From: Brevibacterium picturae
GTDB lineage: Bacteria; Actinomycetota; Actinomycetes; Actinomycetales; Brevibacteriaceae
Assembly (NCBI RefSeq): GCF_900105045.1
Contig: NZ_LT629739.1
Coordinates: forward strand, 1,302,001-1,366,000
Length of the DNA stretch: 64,000 bases
Direction: 5' to 3'
Shown here: piece after piece, positions 49,871 to 58,547 of the stretch
Layout of the letters: each line of letters begins with the position of its first letter
Numbering within the stretch: position 1 is the stretch's first letter
The notes under the pieces: model-generated
Database searches by the model: none
Told to the model about the DNA's origin: nothing
The model's input: only the letters and a program-made list of their open reading frames with translations
Position numbers and translations under genes: made by a program

Positions 49871-50227
49871 ATGCGAGTAGAAACCATGCCGAAGAAGAAG
49901 TACTCCGATGAGTTCAAAGCCGACGCCGTCGAGCTGTATGAGACTCATCCTGACATGTCCTATACCCAGGTCGCGGCCGACCTCGGCGTCTCCAGGGGAG
50001 CAGTCAAGACGTGGGTGTACCAGTCGCGCAAAGCCGCTGGAGCGGTGCCGACAGGGTCGGCTGATCACCCAGAGGCAACCGAGGACGAGATCGCCCGTCT
50101 GCGGGTGGAAAACGCGGACCTGCTCGAGCGACAGAAGCGTCTACGAGCCGAGAACGATCAGTTAGCCGAGGAACGGGCGATTCTGCGCAAGGCCACGAAA
50201 TATTTCGCGGCAGAGACGAGCTGGTGA
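49871..50227 (+). CDS. IS3-family transposase OrfA (element A)
   Basis: About 118 residues; ATG 49871 or 49886 may be used. The N-terminal HTH is KKKYSDEFKADAVELYETHP and VAADLGVSRGAVKTWV. A leucine-zipper-like coiled coil follows (RLRVENADLLERQKRLRAEN, then LAEERAILRKATKYF). The stop overlaps the orfB start as GTGA in the -1 frame, the arrangement that gives the OrfAB fusion by frameshift in this family. Confidence 0.85.
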   Translation: MRVETMPKKKYSDEFKADAVELYETHPDMSYTQVAADLGVSRGAVKTWVYQSRKAAGAVPTGSADHPEATEDEIARLRVENADLLERQKRLRAENDQLAEERAILRKATKYFAAETSW

Positions 50228-50855
50228 TCCGCTTCCAGTTCGTTGATGACTACCGTGGCACCCACGAGGTGAAGCGGATGTGTGCAGTGCTGGGCATCCA
50301 GCGCTCAAGTTATTACAAATGGCGGGCAACTCAGTCGGCGAGGGTCACCCGCCAGGCTGCCGACGAGGCGCTGGTGGAGAGGATCCGGGACCATCACGAG
50401 GAATGGGACCACACGTACGGATACCGGCGAATGACGGTCGAGCTCGCCGAGGACCCGGACGTCGACGGGCCGGTCAACCATAAACGGGTCGCCCGGCTGA
50501 TGCGGGCGAACAACATCGTCGGCGTGCATCTGCGCAAACCTCACATCACCACGGTCAAGGATCCTGGTGCGCAGGTCTTCGCGGACCTGGTCAAGAGGGA
50601 CTTCACGGCCGCCGAGGTAGGCACAACCTACGTTGGCGACATCACGTATTTGCCATACGGGACGGAGGGGAAGTTCTTATATTTAGCCACGGTCATCGAT
50701 GTGTGTTCGAAGCGGATCGTGGGCTGGTCGATCGCTGATCATATGCGTACCAGCCTCGTCGAAGACGCGCTGTACAGTGCAGTAAATGAGGTTAGCCTCG
50801 AATAGTGGACACCCAAGGTAGCGGGATTTCAGGTCCTGCTGGAAGGATGTTCAAC

Positions 50856-51182
50856 ATGTCAGATCAGAAGCGACAGCGGCGTTCGTACACGCCGGAGTAC
50901 CGCATCGAGGCCGCGAATCTCGTCATCAGCACGGGTCGGTCGATCGCGGCGGTAGCGAAGGAGCTCGGAGTCGGCGAGCAGACCCTGGGCACTTGGGTCA
51001 AGGCCGAGAAGGACAGACTCCGCGGCGAAGGCGAGTCAACCGGGCCTCTGGGAGAGGACGAACGTGGTGAACTGGCACGGTTGAAACGGGAGAATTTCGA
51101 GCTTAAACAAGATAACGAGTTTCTGGGAAAAGCGGCCGCCTTCTTCGCGTCGAAGCCTCGAAACAAGAGAAGTTCGAACTGA
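50856..51182 (+). CDS. IS3-family transposase OrfA (element B)
   Basis: About 108 residues from ATG 50856 (ATG 50847 also in frame). HTH: RRSYTPEYRIEAANLVISTG, AVAKELGVGEQTLGTWV. A coiled-coil region (ARLKRENFELKQDNEFLGKA) ends the protein. The stop overlaps the orfB start (TGATG). Confidence 0.85.
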   Translation: MSDQKRQRRSYTPEYRIEAANLVISTGRSIAAVAKELGVGEQTLGTWVKAEKDRLRGEGESTGPLGEDERGELARLKRENFELKQDNEFLGKAAAFFASKPRNKRSSN

Positions 51183-52090
51183 TGGCAACGGAGAAGGCGA
51201 ATTACTCGGTGCGTCGCATGGCCAGCCTCCTCGCAGTCACGAAGTCCGGGTTCTATGCGTGGATGAAACGACGGTCGGCAGGTCCGTCTAAGCGGGCGAG
51301 GGTGCAGCGAGACCTCGACGCACAGGTCCGTCAGGTCCACACCGATTCTGACGATGTCTATGGGGCACCCAGAGTCACAGCGGAACTGGCTCGTGAAGGT
51401 CGGTGCGTGGATGAGAAGACGGTCGCTGCGTCGATGCGACGCCAAGGCCTCGAGGGAGTCAGCCCTCGTAAGTTCCAGCCGGTGACGACGTTGCCGGGTG
51501 TGGACACTTATCACATTCCTGATCTCGTCAAACGGGTTTGGGACCAGGGCGACTTAGATGCTGTCTGGATCAGCGATATCACGTATCTGCGCACGTGGGA
51601 GGGGTTCGTCTACCTCTGCGTGATTCGCGACGGATGCTCGAGGAGAGTGCTCGGGTGGGCCATGGATGACCGACAGGATTCCGACCTGGTTGAGCGGGCG
51701 TTGCGGATGGCTCATACCCTACGAGCGATGACTCCGAATGACGTGATTTTTCATGCTGACCGCGGCGCACAATACACGTCAACGCAGCTGTATCACGCGT
51801 CCGGTGAGCTGGGGTTGAAGCAGTCGGTGGGGCGCACCGGGGTGTGTTGGGACAACGCGATGTCGGAGTCGTTTTGGTCGTCGTTGAAGTCGGAGTTCTT
51901 CGATCGTCGGGTGTGGCAGACGCGGACCGAGGTCAAGCGCGAGGTCGCTCGGTGGATCGAGATTGTCTATAACCGACGACGGTTGCATTCCGCGTTAGGG
52001 ATGGTGCCGCCGGTGGAGTTCGAAGGCAATCTTCTGGCTGGTCGGCAGGCTGGTCAGGTGGAGAAGGAAGCGTCTACGCAGGCTGCGTGA
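51182..52090 (+). CDS. IS3-family transposase OrfB (element B)
   Basis: A 302-residue integrase-fold transposase from ATG 51182. An HTH_21-like N-part (YSVRRMASLLAVTKSGFYAW) precedes the DDE core: WISDITYLRTWEGF (Asp), VIFHADRGAQYTS (Asp) and WDNAMSESFWSSLKSEFF (Glu). It ends with RRRLHSALGMVPPVEFE. All three catalytic residues are intact, so the element may be active. Confidence 0.95.
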   Translation: MATEKANYSVRRMASLLAVTKSGFYAWMKRRSAGPSKRARVQRDLDAQVRQVHTDSDDVYGAPRVTAELAREGRCVDEKTVAASMRRQGLEGVSPRKFQPVTTLPGVDTYHIPDLVKRVWDQGDLDAVWISDITYLRTWEGFVYLCVIRDGCSRRVLGWAMDDRQDSDLVERALRMAHTLRAMTPNDVIFHADRGAQYTSTQLYHASGELGLKQSVGRTGVCWDNAMSESFWSSLKSEFFDRRVWQTRTEVKREVARWIEIVYNRRRLHSALGMVPPVEFEGNLLAGRQAGQVEKEASTQAA

Positions 52091-52790
52091 CGTAGCACAC
52101 GTGTCCACGACTTGCGGGGAACCTCATAAACGACAGAGAAACACTCAACGATACGATTTTCCACTCGGATCATGGTCGTCAATATACGTCCTCGGCGTTC
52201 CAGGCGACGTGTCGCCGGTTAGGTGTGGTCCAGTCGATGGGCAGGATCGGGTCGAGTGCTGACAATGCTCTGGCGGAGTCGGTGAACGCGGCTCTGAAGC
52301 GGGAGACGCTACAGGGCGCGAAGCGGTGGGACACGGCGGCTCAATGTCGGCGTGAGGTGTTCCGGTGGTTGATTCGCTACAACTCGAGGCGCAGGCATTC
52401 GGGTCTGGGTTATCGAGCACCGGTTGACTTCGAGTTTGATTGTGCATCTATGATGGATCTTGCCGCCTGATAGTACACATTGACGTGTCCACTTCCAGGG
52501 GTTCACGCCCAAGCATCCGACGAGAATCACTGACCCTGACGACCAAGTTGGTAGTCGCACCGTCGAAATGGCTGCTTTTCAAATCGAAACCGGTTCTGTT
52601 CGACGAGTGTCCTTTGTCGGCACGTGTGGAAGTGCCCAGGTCAAACGGCACAGCCCTGACTTTTCAACATTCCTAGTTCGCCAAGAACATTGGCACAGAC
52701 GAACAGGAAGTGAGAATGCTGACGAATGTATCTGATCACAGTAAGTCTCACTGCCACTCCAATCTAAGCGAAAGCATTCACGTCACGACG

Positions 52791-54080
52791 TCACGACGCC
52801 CGGAAGAAAATGGTGCAGGCCTCGTCTAGCCGGCTGGCAGGCATAGTCGTCACTGGTATCAACGTACCTCCGTAACGGGCCACCGCTAGCACCACCTGGT
52901 GATTCGGGTGTCCATAGAGTCCGTCCGCTCCGACGACGCAGGTGGGTGCCTGTGTGAACTTATCGAATATTTCGTCGCGGTAGTTGTGACGTGATCCATG
53001 ATGCGGCAGCGCGAGGGTCCCCACGTGTACCTTACGTCCGCCGAACACCTTGTTGAATTCGTCCATCTCGGATGTCCCGGCCAACGGTGCATCCCCCGCT
53101 CCTAGCCAGCCCGGCAGAATGCCCCACGCGCCCACCTCGGGACGATCCACGTGATAATGCTGGCCTCTGCTACGCCATGTTTGGTACGTGCCGGGGGCTT
53201 TGGCTGGACCTGAGTAGAGGCACAACGATGTGTCATTCCGGCTCTTCATGCCGGCAAGGGAATCGTAGGCGCGGCGAAGCTCAGTGTGGCGGGAACTAAC
53301 AAGATCCTGAACCTTTTTTGGACTGGCCAGCAGGGACGAAAGTTCGGCTAAAGTGATGCCGAGCTCCCCCGCTAGGGCACCACGAAAGACGGGCCGCTGC
53401 CGCCGGACCCGCTGCAGGACGTGGTACCGGAACTCCCAGACAGGTTGACCTGAGCCCTGCTTGCTCGGGGGATTAGCACAGATCTGCATTAGCTGCTGGC
53501 TGGGTGTACGCCTGAACAGCAGATTCATACCCCCGTCGGCGTCTTCGGGCAACAGTGAATCGTCCAGGGCTTGTTGGTCATCCGGCCCGGGCCCCGGTTC
53601 GACTAATTCGACTTGCTCTGCCACCTCGTTCAGTACTGACCGGGGATCAACGACAAGACGCCCGTAGAACTCTAGATCGGCGCCGGAGGGCGCGGCAGCA
53701 TTGTCAGGGCTGACTGACTTCGCGAAGGCAATCAGCCGTTCGTCGATGTCGAGTAGGGGCGCTACTACGCGCTTCGCGACGATGCCCTTGCTCTTCATCA
53801 GCGGTAACCCCGAGACATGATCTCGGTCGAAGTGGGAAATAAACAGCACGTCTAGCTGCTTTCTGTGCCTGCTGACGTACTCGTCCAACTCACGCTCAAC
53901 GATGGCATTCCCTCGGTGACTTCCGCAGTCGTATACGACATTTAACACAGACGTAACTCCGCCCACGGAGTCGTCGACAGAAAACTCCTGTGAGTGAAAG
54001 AAGCCTGCTCCCACCGCCCACTGCGTGTAATTCACCTGAAGTCGCTGCCGGAATTTGTCCGAGATCTTGCGCGGCCGCAT
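52791..54080 (-). CDS. Stand-alone ComEC/Rec2-type metallo-beta-lactamase-fold protein
   Basis: About 429 residues from ATG 54080 (GAGGGGAC at -8); TTG 54137 is less likely. MBL motifs: VYDCGSHRG, FISHFDRDHVSGL (HxDxDH metal site), then far downstream LALPHHGSRHNYRD and GADGLYGHPNHQVVLAV, the order and wording of the C-terminal nuclease-like domain of ComEC. There are no membrane segments and no competence domain. A large insert between the motifs (residues about 150-330) contains no domain I recognise. Less GC-rich and next to IS elements, it may be an accessory hydrolase or nuclease, conceivably in phage defence. Confidence 0.65.
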   Translation of the reverse strand: MRPRKISDKFRQRLQVNYTQWAVGAGFFHSQEFSVDDSVGGVTSVLNVVYDCGSHRGNAIVERELDEYVSRHRKQLDVLFISHFDRDHVSGLPLMKSKGIVAKRVVAPLLDIDERLIAFAKSVSPDNAAAPSGADLEFYGRLVVDPRSVLNEVAEQVELVEPGPGPDDQQALDDSLLPEDADGGMNLLFRRTPSQQLMQICANPPSKQGSGQPVWEFRYHVLQRVRRQRPVFRGALAGELGITLAELSSLLASPKKVQDLVSSRHTELRRAYDSLAGMKSRNDTSLCLYSGPAKAPGTYQTWRSRGQHYHVDRPEVGAWGILPGWLGAGDAPLAGTSEMDEFNKVFGGRKVHVGTLALPHHGSRHNYRDEIFDKFTQAPTCVVGADGLYGHPNHQVVLAVARYGGTLIPVTTMPASRLDEACTIFFRAS

Positions 54081-54463
54081 TGCACGTCCCCTCACTATTC
54101 GAGTCAACCCCGATGTCGGTATTCCCGAATATATCAATATAACTCGGTTCGGAGTTCGTGCTTCCTACTCCATGGCCCCCACACCAATCCAGCAGCCACC
54201 CGCCTGGGACCTAGCTGCGACGTTTCGTCCCAATTGAGGCTGAAGACATTATGCAGAGTTTGCCTTGGGTGAATACGGCGCATCGTGCACACGCGGTGCT
54301 CCGGATGCTTGCAGTTTCCCTCGTGTGGGCGTTGATTCTCCCCGACACTCTCCCATCACGGGAGCGTCGGCACCCGCGCCATAGCATTGGCACCACCCGA
54401 ATCGAATCGGTGACATGCTGAGGTCACGAGACCACACATTTCCGAACGAAAGCGGGTGCAGCA
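54081..54463. other. Divergent intergenic region, no gene recognised
   Basis: A 383-base gap between the metallo-beta-lactamase gene and the MFS gene. Short frames exist on both strands but none has a family match or good ribosome site. The left part (to about 54170) shares the less GC-rich composition of the accessory gene; from about 54380 the composition returns to that of the chromosome. Confidence 0.4.
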
Positions 54464-55639
54464 GTGGGGGCCACTTCCCCGGGTGCCATGAATCCCACCG
54501 CCATCCGTGGCACCCTCGGGCTGGCGCTGGCCATGGGAATGGGCAGGTTCTTCTACACACCCGTCCTCCCCCTCATGGTCGCGGCACTGCACTGGAGCTC
54601 GGCTCCAGGTGCCTGGATCGCCACACTCAACTACGTGGGATACTTCATCGGCTCCCTGGTCATTGCCCGCGGCTGGGTTGAACCCACCCGAGGCGTCTAC
54701 CGGTCCAGTCTGATTGTCTCCACCCTGTGCCTGGCCGCCATCCCTCTGACGTCGAATCTGATCTGGCAGGGATCGGTGCGCACGCTGGCCGGAATCGCCT
54801 CGGGCCTCATCTTCGTCTGCATCACCCAGCGCATCCCGTTCGTGGCCCGCAGACCTGCCGATTCCGGCCTCGTCTATGCGGGAATCGGCACCGGCATCCT
54901 CATCTCCGGAGCCATCGTTCTCAGCGCTGGCAGCCTCGTTGACTGGCGCGGACTCTGGATGATCTGTGCCCTGTTCAGTGCCGTGTTCACCGTCATCGCA
55001 TGGACCTGGCCACTGCCGACACGCCGCGACACCACACATGCTTCCCGCCCCGTCGAGGTGGCTGCCCCACACGATCAGTCCGCCGCCGTTGCCCCGCACG
55101 TCCGTCGCGCCATGATGGTCCTGACCGCTGGCTATTTCTTCCAAGGTTTCGGCTACATCATCATCGGCACCTACCTGGTCGTGCTGGCCAAACCTGTCTT
55201 CGGGGACACGGCCGCCGCGTCGACGTGGGTCGTCGCCGGCATCGCCACAGCTGCCTCACCGCTGATCTGGTCGAACGTGGCCGCCCGCATCGGTACCCGC
55301 CGCGGCCTCGTCGTGTGCTACAGCCTGCAGGTCGGCGGTGCCGTTCTCGCGGTCTTCGGCACCAACCCGGTCCTGCTCCTCATCTCCGCGGCACTGTTCG
55401 GTGGGACCTTCGTCGGGGCGGTGATGATGACCATCGGCGAGGGCACCCAGATGGGCATCACCGCCGCTGCCGCGAAGCTCACGACTTGGTACAGCCTCGG
55501 CCAGATCGCCGGTCCCGCCCTGGTTGCCCTCGCACTGAGTGAGACCATCGTCGGCAGTTTCATCGCCGCCGCGATCGCTCTGCTTCTCGCAATGGCTCTG
55601 ACCCTGTACGGGTCACTGACCGGCAACGTCGAGAGATAA
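54464..55639 (+). CDS. YbfB/YjiJ-type MFS transporter
   Basis: A 391-residue 12-span transporter; GTG 54464 or ATG 54488 may start it. The family signature GMGRFFYTPVLPLMVAALHW stands at the N-terminus, followed by ATLNYVGYFIGSLVIARGW and GIASGLIFVCITQR. The C-half begins AMMVLTAGYFFQGFGYIIIG. The family is widespread among aromatic-acid and unknown exporters. Single gene with no adjacent regulator; substrate unknown. Confidence 0.85.
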   Translation: MGATSPGAMNPTAIRGTLGLALAMGMGRFFYTPVLPLMVAALHWSSAPGAWIATLNYVGYFIGSLVIARGWVEPTRGVYRSSLIVSTLCLAAIPLTSNLIWQGSVRTLAGIASGLIFVCITQRIPFVARRPADSGLVYAGIGTGILISGAIVLSAGSLVDWRGLWMICALFSAVFTVIAWTWPLPTRRDTTHASRPVEVAAPHDQSAAVAPHVRRAMMVLTAGYFFQGFGYIIIGTYLVVLAKPVFGDTAAASTWVVAGIATAASPLIWSNVAARIGTRRGLVVCYSLQVGGAVLAVFGTNPVLLLISAALFGGTFVGAVMMTIGEGTQMGITAAAAKLTTWYSLGQIAGPALVALALSETIVGSFIAAAIALLLAMALTLYGSLTGNVER

Positions 55640-55752
55640 CCGCCGAGGTGGCCCTCCATTTCCGTACCACCCGCACAACATCTGTCGCATCCTCCCAGCT
55701 ATGATTGAAACTGCAGGCAGAGTACTGATCACACCGAGGGAGACGCACCGCA

Positions 55753-56664
55753 ATGGCGAAGCTGAAGAAGTTGGTCTCGGCCGTAGGTTCCATCAAGGAC
55801 CTGGGCAGCGCCCGAGCCGAGTTCGACGATTCCGCCCGCATTCTCCCCGACGCAGAGATCTACCCGCCTGAGGACATCCGCCCGGAGGCGACCGACGCAC
55901 GCACACTCCTGCTGCGCGTCACCACCCCGGACGGGCAGCAGACGCGGGCCAGCCAGGGTGATACCTTCGCCGTCATCCACATTCCTGCGAGCAGTGACTT
56001 CGCCGCCGTCCTCACTATCAACCCCTCGACGCAGATCGAATCGGGCCAGACGTTCGCCGCCCTCGCCGATGACGGCGGGTGGCCGGTCATAGTCGCCATC
56101 GCCGAGGAGTTCCTCGGCATTCGCATCGACCACGTGGCCGAGCTCGAGGTCTCTGCGCTCGGGAATGTCGTCGATGAACTGGGGTCCCTGCCGGTCTACA
56201 GCCGCACCGCCTTCAGCTCGGGCCAGACCGAATTCATCGAGGGCACCAACAACCTCGACAGCTCGACGACCGGCATCTTCACCTCTGCCGATCCTGTCGA
56301 CGATGCCGGTCAGACCCGGACCCGCAATCAGCGCGCGGTTCTGCGTGCACTCTTCCAGGCTCTCAAGTCGGGCGGATTGGCAAAGGATCCGAACAAGGGC
56401 GCAGAGGTGCTGGGTCAATTCGCCTCAGGCATCCACCACGATGCGGACCTGACCACACTGGAGCTGGGCAAGCTGGCCAACAGCCTCCGCCAGCTGCAGA
56501 ACGATGACATCGCCGTCGTCACCGTCCCCACCAACTCCCGCCGCGACGAGGGCGGCACCGTGACCGTCGACTTCGATCCGGAGGCGATGCCCGCGCTCAA
56601 GGACGCTCTGGCCGGCAACGATCTGCCCGAATTCTTCCGTTACCTGGTGTCGCTGGGGTACTGA
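55753..56664 (+). CDS. LCP (LytR-CpsA-Psr)-like protein without membrane anchor
   Basis: A 303-residue protein from ATG 55753 with GAGGGAGA upstream. The central part fits the LCP fold: IRIDHVAELEVSALGNVVDE (LCP beta strand plus helix), SLPVYSRTAF, and GQTRTRNQRAVLRALFQALK, which resembles the Arg-rich helix that binds the pyrophosphate of polyprenyl carriers. LCP enzymes attach teichoic acid or other glycopolymers to the wall and normally have an N-terminal membrane segment; here none is visible. It is convergent with a GH79-like lipoprotein gene and near a wall-polymer operon. A changed or regulatory role is possible. Confidence 0.6.
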   Translation: MAKLKKLVSAVGSIKDLGSARAEFDDSARILPDAEIYPPEDIRPEATDARTLLLRVTTPDGQQTRASQGDTFAVIHIPASSDFAAVLTINPSTQIESGQTFAALADDGGWPVIVAIAEEFLGIRIDHVAELEVSALGNVVDELGSLPVYSRTAFSSGQTEFIEGTNNLDSSTTGIFTSADPVDDAGQTRTRNQRAVLRALFQALKSGGLAKDPNKGAEVLGQFASGIHHDADLTTLELGKLANSLRQLQNDDIAVVTVPTNSRRDEGGTVTVDFDPEAMPALKDALAGNDLPEFFRYLVSLGY

Positions 56665-56672
56665 GGCCCGGT

Positions 56673-58247
56673 CTATGTCTTGGTCATGATGAATACTGTG
56701 ACCGAGCTGGCCGCGATGTCGATTTTGAGCTCGTCTGCACCCGTGCTCGTTGAAGCACTCGCCTCGGCGGACTTCTCTCCCCCGCTGTACGGGATATCAT
56801 CCGGCAGCGGATTGGACGGAATCACCGAGGTGGCGTTCTTCGCTTCGTTCGACGGCCCGTAGATCTGCGAGGCCCTCTCGACGGAGAATCCCTTCGGCAT
56901 CTGAAAGCTCACAGGGTTTCCGCCCGACTTTGCCGCGTCGTTGGCGTTGATGACCGTGGTCACGAGAGTCTCCCCCTCGTTCTTCCTCACGGTGTACGCG
57001 CTCATGTTCCCACCGCCTTTGACAGCGGTCCTCGTGAAGGTTCCACCGGTGCTCGGGACCAGAAGGCGCATCGCGGCCAGGTGGGGCCGGCCCTGGAAGG
57101 TATCGGACCGTGTGCCGTGGTCGGCGGGGTCGCAGACCAGCGACATCGGCGCTCCACCCTCACAGGCGCCGAGCATCGAATGCATTGCCATCCGCTCCAC
57201 CCCCAGCTGTGCGGCATAGAGTGTGTAGTCAGCAGCCCATAGCGCCGAGGCGTTCGTCAGTGAGGTGTCATTCGTTCCCGGGCAGCTGGTGGGTCCAGTT
57301 TCTTCGAGCCACAGCGGCAGTCCTGCATCATCGGCGTGGTCCTTGCCGATGCCCAGATTCTTCTGCGCCGACTTCTTTGCGAGCGGGTCGACGAGGTTCT
57401 GCGCCTCAGGACCGCGCCCCGGTACCTTCTCGGATTCGCATTCGGGCAGCTGGTACCAGTGCTGAGAGATCGCGGACTTCTTCTTGACGTCGGAATGGGC
57501 AAAAGCGTCCATCCAGGCTCCGTCGTAGACTTCAGGGCCGATGATCGGGGCATCGGGGCGTTTGGCATGGATTGCCTTCGCATAGGCTTCGAGCTGCTGG
57601 ACGTACTTCTCCTTGTTCCAATCGTTCCCGCGCACGGCACCGTTCGGCACATCCTTGACCTTGTACCCGTTCGGTTCATTTCCGATTGCCAGACCAACTA
57701 AAGAGTCGCCAAGGATGTCGACAGTGTGAACGGCCATATCGACACCTTGCTTCGGGGCATATGTGCCCAATGGAATTCCCATCGTCACCGTTGATCCAGT
57801 GACATCGACGAGCTTCTTCAGTCGTTTCAAGTCTTCAGGCGTGACGACCACCTGATCAGATTTAGAGGGTGATGCGTGATCGGAAGTCCAGAACAAGCGT
57901 CTGTCGAGTTCGTTTCCGCCGAATCGCAGCGCAGGAGAACCCAGCGAATTGAGCAGATAGTCAAGATTGGAGGCCTCGGGGTCCAACCGCCTGTCGGCGA
58001 GCACTGTGGATTCGAGCGAGAGGCCGATGTTGTCAACGCGGAAGTTCTTGTTCGTCTTCTTGCCTGAGAGTGAGAGAGTCGCCGCTTCACCTCGCGTATC
58101 TGACGAGAACTTCTGCTCAAACACGGTCGGCTTCGGACTCGGCTCGGCGGGTGTCGAGGCTTCGTCGGACGACGACCCGAAGGTACAGGCACTGAGCAGC
58201 AGGACTATCGACGCCGAGCATGCCACAATCGCTCGCCTGATCACCAT
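56673..58247 (-). CDS. GH79-like secreted glycoside hydrolase lipoprotein
   Basis: A 524-residue exported protein: basic N-terminus, hydrophobic run and lipobox LLSAC with Cys21. The catalytic domain resembles GH79 (beta-glucuronidase/heparanase): LRFGGNELDRRLFW, LAIGNEPNGYKV with the acid/base Glu near residue 192, and WLEETGPTSCPG with the nucleophile Glu near residue 316. A C-terminal beta domain follows (TLVTTVINANDAAKSGG, and SSVTVFIMTKT). It probably trims a glycan at the cell surface. A Ser/Pro/Glu linker follows the lipidation site. It is the single gene downstream of the terminator of the wall operon. Confidence 0.75.
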   Translation of the reverse strand: MVIRRAIVACSASIVLLLSACTFGSSSDEASTPAEPSPKPTVFEQKFSSDTRGEAATLSLSGKKTNKNFRVDNIGLSLESTVLADRRLDPEASNLDYLLNSLGSPALRFGGNELDRRLFWTSDHASPSKSDQVVVTPEDLKRLKKLVDVTGSTVTMGIPLGTYAPKQGVDMAVHTVDILGDSLVGLAIGNEPNGYKVKDVPNGAVRGNDWNKEKYVQQLEAYAKAIHAKRPDAPIIGPEVYDGAWMDAFAHSDVKKKSAISQHWYQLPECESEKVPGRGPEAQNLVDPLAKKSAQKNLGIGKDHADDAGLPLWLEETGPTSCPGTNDTSLTNASALWAADYTLYAAQLGVERMAMHSMLGACEGGAPMSLVCDPADHGTRSDTFQGRPHLAAMRLLVPSTGGTFTRTAVKGGGNMSAYTVRKNEGETLVTTVINANDAAKSGGNPVSFQMPKGFSVERASQIYGPSNEAKNATSVIPSNPLPDDIPYSGGEKSAEASASTSTGADELKIDIAASSVTVFIMTKT

Positions 58248-58358
58248 TGCCCGATATTTCCCTTCTGGCCAGGCGCGGGCATTTCCACTGTCCGTCTATG
58301 GGCAGACTCCCATGGCCGCCAACAAATCACCGCGCAGTACTGTGTGAGCTCATGGGAC

Positions 58359-58405
58359 TGATGCAAGGAAAGGTAACAATTGAGATGTCACCTTTCCTTG
58401 CATCA
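58359..58405 (-). terminator. Perfect 16-base-pair hairpin after the wall-polymer operon
   Basis: Arms 58359-58374 and 58390-58405 are exact reverse complements, loop 15 bases. It lies 143 bases downstream of the last operon gene and 112 bases before the start of the GH79-like gene on the same strand. The rest of the 300-base gap (58248-58547) shows no gene. Confidence 0.65.
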
Positions 58406-58547
58406 CTCCCGTCCAGACTTGCCTGTAAACAAGCCAAATCAGGTGTCACCTAACCCGTTATCAGTCCCCCACTCGCGTCCCGCAGATACAGACCGGTTCT
58501 ACACTCTCATTTTCGATGAACCGCTAGATCAGGGCCTCAAGCGGGAA

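Larger units (their letters stand above)
50787..52126 (+). mobile_element. IS3-family element B, complete, inserted in element A
   Basis: A 1340-base element. The ends 50787 (TGAGGTT, then GTGGACAC 11 bases further on) and 52126 (reverse complement with the same TGAGGTT and GTGGACAC blocks) form the terminal repeats. It is flanked by a 4-base direct duplication TAAA (50783-50786 and 52127-52130). Both transposase genes are intact. It is a different IS3 type from element A, judging by the sequence of OrfA, OrfB and the ends. Confidence 0.9.
50224..52470 (+). pseudogene. IS3-family transposase OrfB (element A), split by element B
   Basis: The 5' part runs 50224-50786 (RSSYYKWRA, TYVGDITYLPYGTEG with the first catalytic Asp, VIDVCSKRIVGWSI). 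It resumes at 52131 with FHSDHGRQYTS (second Asp), SADNALAESVNAALKRE (Glu) and ends at 52470 with LGYRAPVDFEFD. Excising 50787-52130 rejoins the reading frame exactly at SAVND, so the disruption is purely by insertion and recent enough that no other lesion has accumulated. Confidence 0.9.
49821..52505 (+). mobile_element. IS3-family element A, interrupted by element B
   Basis: Terminal inverted repeats are visible: 49821-49842 and the reverse complement of 52484-52505 agree at 17 of 22 positions, starting TGAACCC and ending GTGGACACG. Removing element B (50787-52126) and one 4-base duplication leaves a 1341-base element with orfA and orfB in IS3 order. Flanking 3-base sequences (GGC and CGC) do not match, so no clean target duplication remains. 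That agrees with the missing half of the flanking IclR gene. Confidence 0.85.
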
